A stretch of DNA of 16,192 nucleotides from Bdellovibrionales bacterium RBG_16_40_8 (GTDB taxonomy: Bacteria; Bdellovibrionota; Bdellovibrionia; Bdellovibrionales; UBA1609), in NCBI GenBank assembly GCA_001769925.1, contig MEPT01000086.1:1-16192 (forward strand), in the 5' to 3' direction. Shown one piece after another: positions 14,464 to 16,192 of the stretch. Position 1 is the stretch's first letter, and every line of letters begins with the position of its first letter. A model generated the notes under the pieces. That model had not been told where the DNA came from and did not search any database. It worked only from the letters and a program-made list of their open reading frames with translations. The translations under genes and the position numbers were made by a program.

Positions 14464-14481
14464 ACTGAACGATCGTTCGGT
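14464..14481. promoter_or_regulatory. TetR-type palindromic operator upstream of had-oah
   Basis: The core GAACGATCGTTC (14467-14478) is a perfect 12-bp palindrome, and pairing resumes outside it (AC...GT) across one mismatch, giving an 18-bp site 37 bp before the had start codon. This is the form and size of operators bound by TetR-family regulators of acyl-CoA and aromatic catabolism. A TTGACT hexamer lies upstream at 14430-14435 but no good -10 follows at standard spacing. No regulator gene is in the window. Confidence 0.6.
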
Positions 14482-14518
14482 TTTTAGTGCTAAAGCGATA
14501 GTACCAAGGGGAGCATGC

Positions 14519-15607
14519 ATGGAGCAAATATCACCAATCAGCGCAAAGGGTTATTACTTTACCGGTAATGGCGTGAAATTAGAACCACGTGAATTTACAA
14601 TCAATCAAGTTAGCTCTCAAGATGTGGTGGTTGCAGTAGCGGGTTGTGGTTTATGTCACACTGACATCAGCTTTATAAAAGACGGAGTTAAAACAAAAAA
14701 AGAGCCGCCACTTATTCTTGGCCATGAAATTAGCGGTAAGGTTATTGCGGCAGGGTCGTTAGCAAAAAATCTTATAAATAAATATGTTGTTGTGCCGGCG
14801 GTATTGCCATGTGGTGAATGTGAGGTTTGCCGATCTGGTCGTGACAATGTTTGCCCTAAACAAATTATGCCCGGTAACGATATTGATGGGGGGTTCGCTA
14901 GCCATTTGGTTGTGCCGTCGCGGTTTTTGTGCCCGCTGCCTGATTCGATTGATAAGACAAAACTTGCTCATATGTCAGTAGTGGCTGATGCGGTGACAAC
15001 GCCTTATCAGTCACTCAAGCGTAGTCGACTAGCAAAAGGTGACTTGGCTATCGTTATAGGTACGGGCGGCATCGGTAGCTACATGGTTCAACACGCCAAA
15101 AACGCTGGTGCTAGAGTTGTGGCCATTGACCTTGATGAAGCTAAACTTAAAAAAGTCACAGAACTAGGTGCCGAATTCACAATCATGAGCCGAGGCCTTG
15201 GTGAAAAAGAAGTTAAAGAAAAATTAAAAACATGGGCCAAGGCTAATAAGGTTTCTCCGTATCATTGGAAAATATTTGAAATGAGTGGCACGGCTGGCGG
15301 GCAAAATTTAGCTTTCGCACTTTTGAGCTACACGGGCACTCTCGGTATCGTTGGCTTTACCATGGAGAAAGTGTCTGTGCGACTTAGTAATATCATGGCA
15401 TTTGACGCCGACATTTTTGGCAATTGGGGCTGTAGTCCACGACTTTACCCAGAAGTTGTAGCGGCCGTTTTAGAAGGCAAAATAAAAGTAAGCGAGAACG
15501 TAGAAGTTCACCCACTATCGTCAATTAATGAAGTTATTCAAAAAGCTTTAGAACACAAACTTGAGCGTCGGGCTGTATTGGTGCCGACTGAGGGAGGATT
15601 ACAGTGA
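14519..15607 (+). CDS. had: 6-hydroxycyclohex-1-ene-1-carbonyl-CoA dehydrogenase
   Basis: This zinc- and NAD-dependent alcohol dehydrogenase (362 aa) oxidises 6-hydroxycyclohex-1-ene-1-carbonyl-CoA to the 6-oxo compound in the benzoyl-CoA pathway. Medium-chain ADH features are present: GCGLCHTD (42-49, catalytic Cys46), LGHE (67-70), four structural-zinc cysteines (98, 101, 104, 112), the Rossmann motif GTGGIG (181-186), and Asp204 after the second strand, which fits NAD preference. The function call rests on overall resemblance to Had and on the next gene, which is clearly Oah. A strong SD (AAGGGGAG) lies 5 nt before the ATG. Its TGA overlaps the GTG of oah by 3 nt, so the two are translationally coupled. 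A TetR-like operator lies upstream. Confidence 0.88.
   Translation: MEQISPISAKGYYFTGNGVKLEPREFTINQVSSQDVVVAVAGCGLCHTDISFIKDGVKTKKEPPLILGHEISGKVIAAGSLAKNLINKYVVVPAVLPCGECEVCRSGRDNVCPKQIMPGNDIDGGFASHLVVPSRFLCPLPDSIDKTKLAHMSVVADAVTTPYQSLKRSRLAKGDLAIVIGTGGIGSYMVQHAKNAGARVVAIDLDEAKLKKVTELGAEFTIMSRGLGEKEVKEKLKTWAKANKVSPYHWKIFEMSGTAGGQNLAFALLSYTGTLGIVGFTMEKVSVRLSNIMAFDADIFGNWGCSPRLYPEVVAAVLEGKIKVSENVEVHPLSSINEVIQKALEHKLERRAVLVPTEGGLQ
15593..15597 (+). promoter_or_regulatory. Ribosome binding site for oah
   Basis: GGAGG lies 6 nt before a GTG at 15604 within the end of had. It fixes the GTG start, whose last two bases are shared with the had TGA stop. Confidence 0.7.
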
Positions 15608-16192
15608 AAGACCATCATATAATTTCTGGATACGAGTATCGCCATATTTTAGTGCAAAAGAAACCTCTTCGTGACAGTAGTGGCACAGCCGCTGAGGGGC
15701 TAATAAATTATTGGATTTCGCTAAATAACCCAGGGCAATTGAATTCATATACTACCGAAGCAGTTAAAGAAGTGATTCTGGCTTTTCGTGAAGCTTCTTG
15801 TAATCGCTCATGTGTTGCAGTTATTTTCACCGGCGAGGGAGATAAAGCTTTTTGCACGGGTGGTAATACCAAAGAATACGCTGAATATTATGCGGGTAAT
15901 CCACAAGAATATAAACAGTACATGAGACTGTTTAATGACATGGTCACAACAATTCTACTGTGTGATAAACCCGTGATTAATCGAGTTAATGGGATGAGAA
16001 TAGCCGGAGGCCAAGAAATTGGTATGGCTTGTGATTATACAATTGCCGTAGATACAGCACGTTTTGGCCAAGCCGGCCCAAAACACGGATCAGCCCCTGA
16101 TGGTGGTTCAACTGACTTTTTACATCTTTTTGTAGGTATCGGGCGCGCCACCGAGTCGTGCACTTTGTGCGAACATTGGTCGGCTAGCAAAG
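15604..16192 (+). CDS. oah: 6-oxocyclohex-1-ene-1-carbonyl-CoA hydrolase (partial)
   Basis: This is the ring-cleaving enzyme of the benzoyl-CoA pathway (Oah, called BamA in obligate anaerobes). It adds water and opens the ring to 3-hydroxypimelyl-CoA. The first 196 codons are in the window; the C-terminus is cut off by the edge, since the family is about 360-380 aa. It is a crotonase-fold protein with family-diagnostic stretches: FTGEGDKAFCTGGNTKEYAE, EYKQYMRLFNDMV, CDKPVINRVNGMRIAGGQEI (with the oxyanion-hole Gly region), GMACDYTIA, and FGQAGPKHGSAPDGGSTDF. These match the Oah pattern much better than ordinary enoyl-CoA hydratases. The GTG start has a good SD and overlaps the had stop, so the two enzymes are made together for consecutive steps. 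Confidence 0.93.
   Translation, partial: MKDHHIISGYEYRHILVQKKPLRDSSGTAAEGLINYWISLNNPGQLNSYTTEAVKEVILAFREASCNRSCVAVIFTGEGDKAFCTGGNTKEYAEYYAGNPQEYKQYMRLFNDMVTTILLCDKPVINRVNGMRIAGGQEIGMACDYTIAVDTARFGQAGPKHGSAPDGGSTDFLHLFVGIGRATESCTLCEHWSASK

Larger units (their letters stand above)
13893..14518. other. 626-bp gene-free region, repeat- and palindrome-rich
   Basis: I find no credible gene between the RAYT and had starts. The first part (to about 14170) is AT-rich with A-runs and one GC-richer patch at 14004-14075. From about 14200 it becomes rich in ACGC/GCGT motifs and short inverted repeats, then a 16-bp palindrome, a 21-bp tandem repeat, and finally the had control region with a TetR-like palindrome. 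It could be a remnant of lost genes or a REP-like accumulation linked to the RAYT. Confidence 0.6.

Noticed and set aside
14656..14981. Open frames overlapping had on both strands
   Set aside because: They are out-of-frame shadows of a gene with clear zinc and NAD motifs.

Overview
The window looks like a chromosomal segment of a Gram-negative bacterium of moderate-to-low GC content. Evidence for an outer membrane is a lipoprotein with a clean lipobox, a secreted beta-rich barrel-like protein, and the TIGR03545/TIGR03546-type pair, a family known from outer-membrane bacteria. A RAYT-like protein resembling a type I recall from Bdellovibrio-like bacteria, together with benzoyl-CoA-pathway genes, fits a Bdellovibrionota or deltaproteobacterial-lineage organism. 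This placement is inference from gene content only.

Layout. (1) 1-5285, minus strand: a tightly spaced unit reading aminotransferase (DegT/WbpE-like) -> small DUF2062 membrane protein -> AsmA-like coiled-coil membrane protein -> PD40/M28 peptidase lipoprotein, which runs off the left edge. Gaps are about 21 nt or overlaps, so it is probably one envelope-related transcript. (2) 5384-8913, plus strand: manC, pgi and a ROK sugar kinase, overlapping each other by 20 and 50 nt. This is a sugar-phosphate module feeding GDP-mannose, and it is divergent from the aminotransferase gene, so polysaccharide precursor genes face each other across one control region. (3) 8896-10293, minus: a hybrid histidine kinase with an attached receiver, overlapping the kinase gene tail to tail by 18 bp and preceded by five 9-bp tandem repeats. 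(4) 10552-12224, plus: a secreted outer-membrane-like protein and a beta-carbonic anhydrase. (5) 12256-13155, minus: a decayed LOV (blue-light) histidine kinase with two frameshifts and two inferred internal deletions. (6) 13413-13892, minus: a RAYT/Y1-type transposase-like gene with a 626-bp repeat- and palindrome-rich non-coding stretch on its 5' side. (7) 14519-16192, plus: had and oah, consecutive steps of the anaerobic benzoyl-CoA pathway, behind a TetR-type palindrome. oah runs off the right edge.

The most notable points are the broken LOV photoreceptor kinase beside a RAYT gene and dense small repeats, the AsmA-like/DUF2062 pair as a candidate envelope system, the reassigned TTG start of the aminotransferase, and the operator-controlled had-oah pair.
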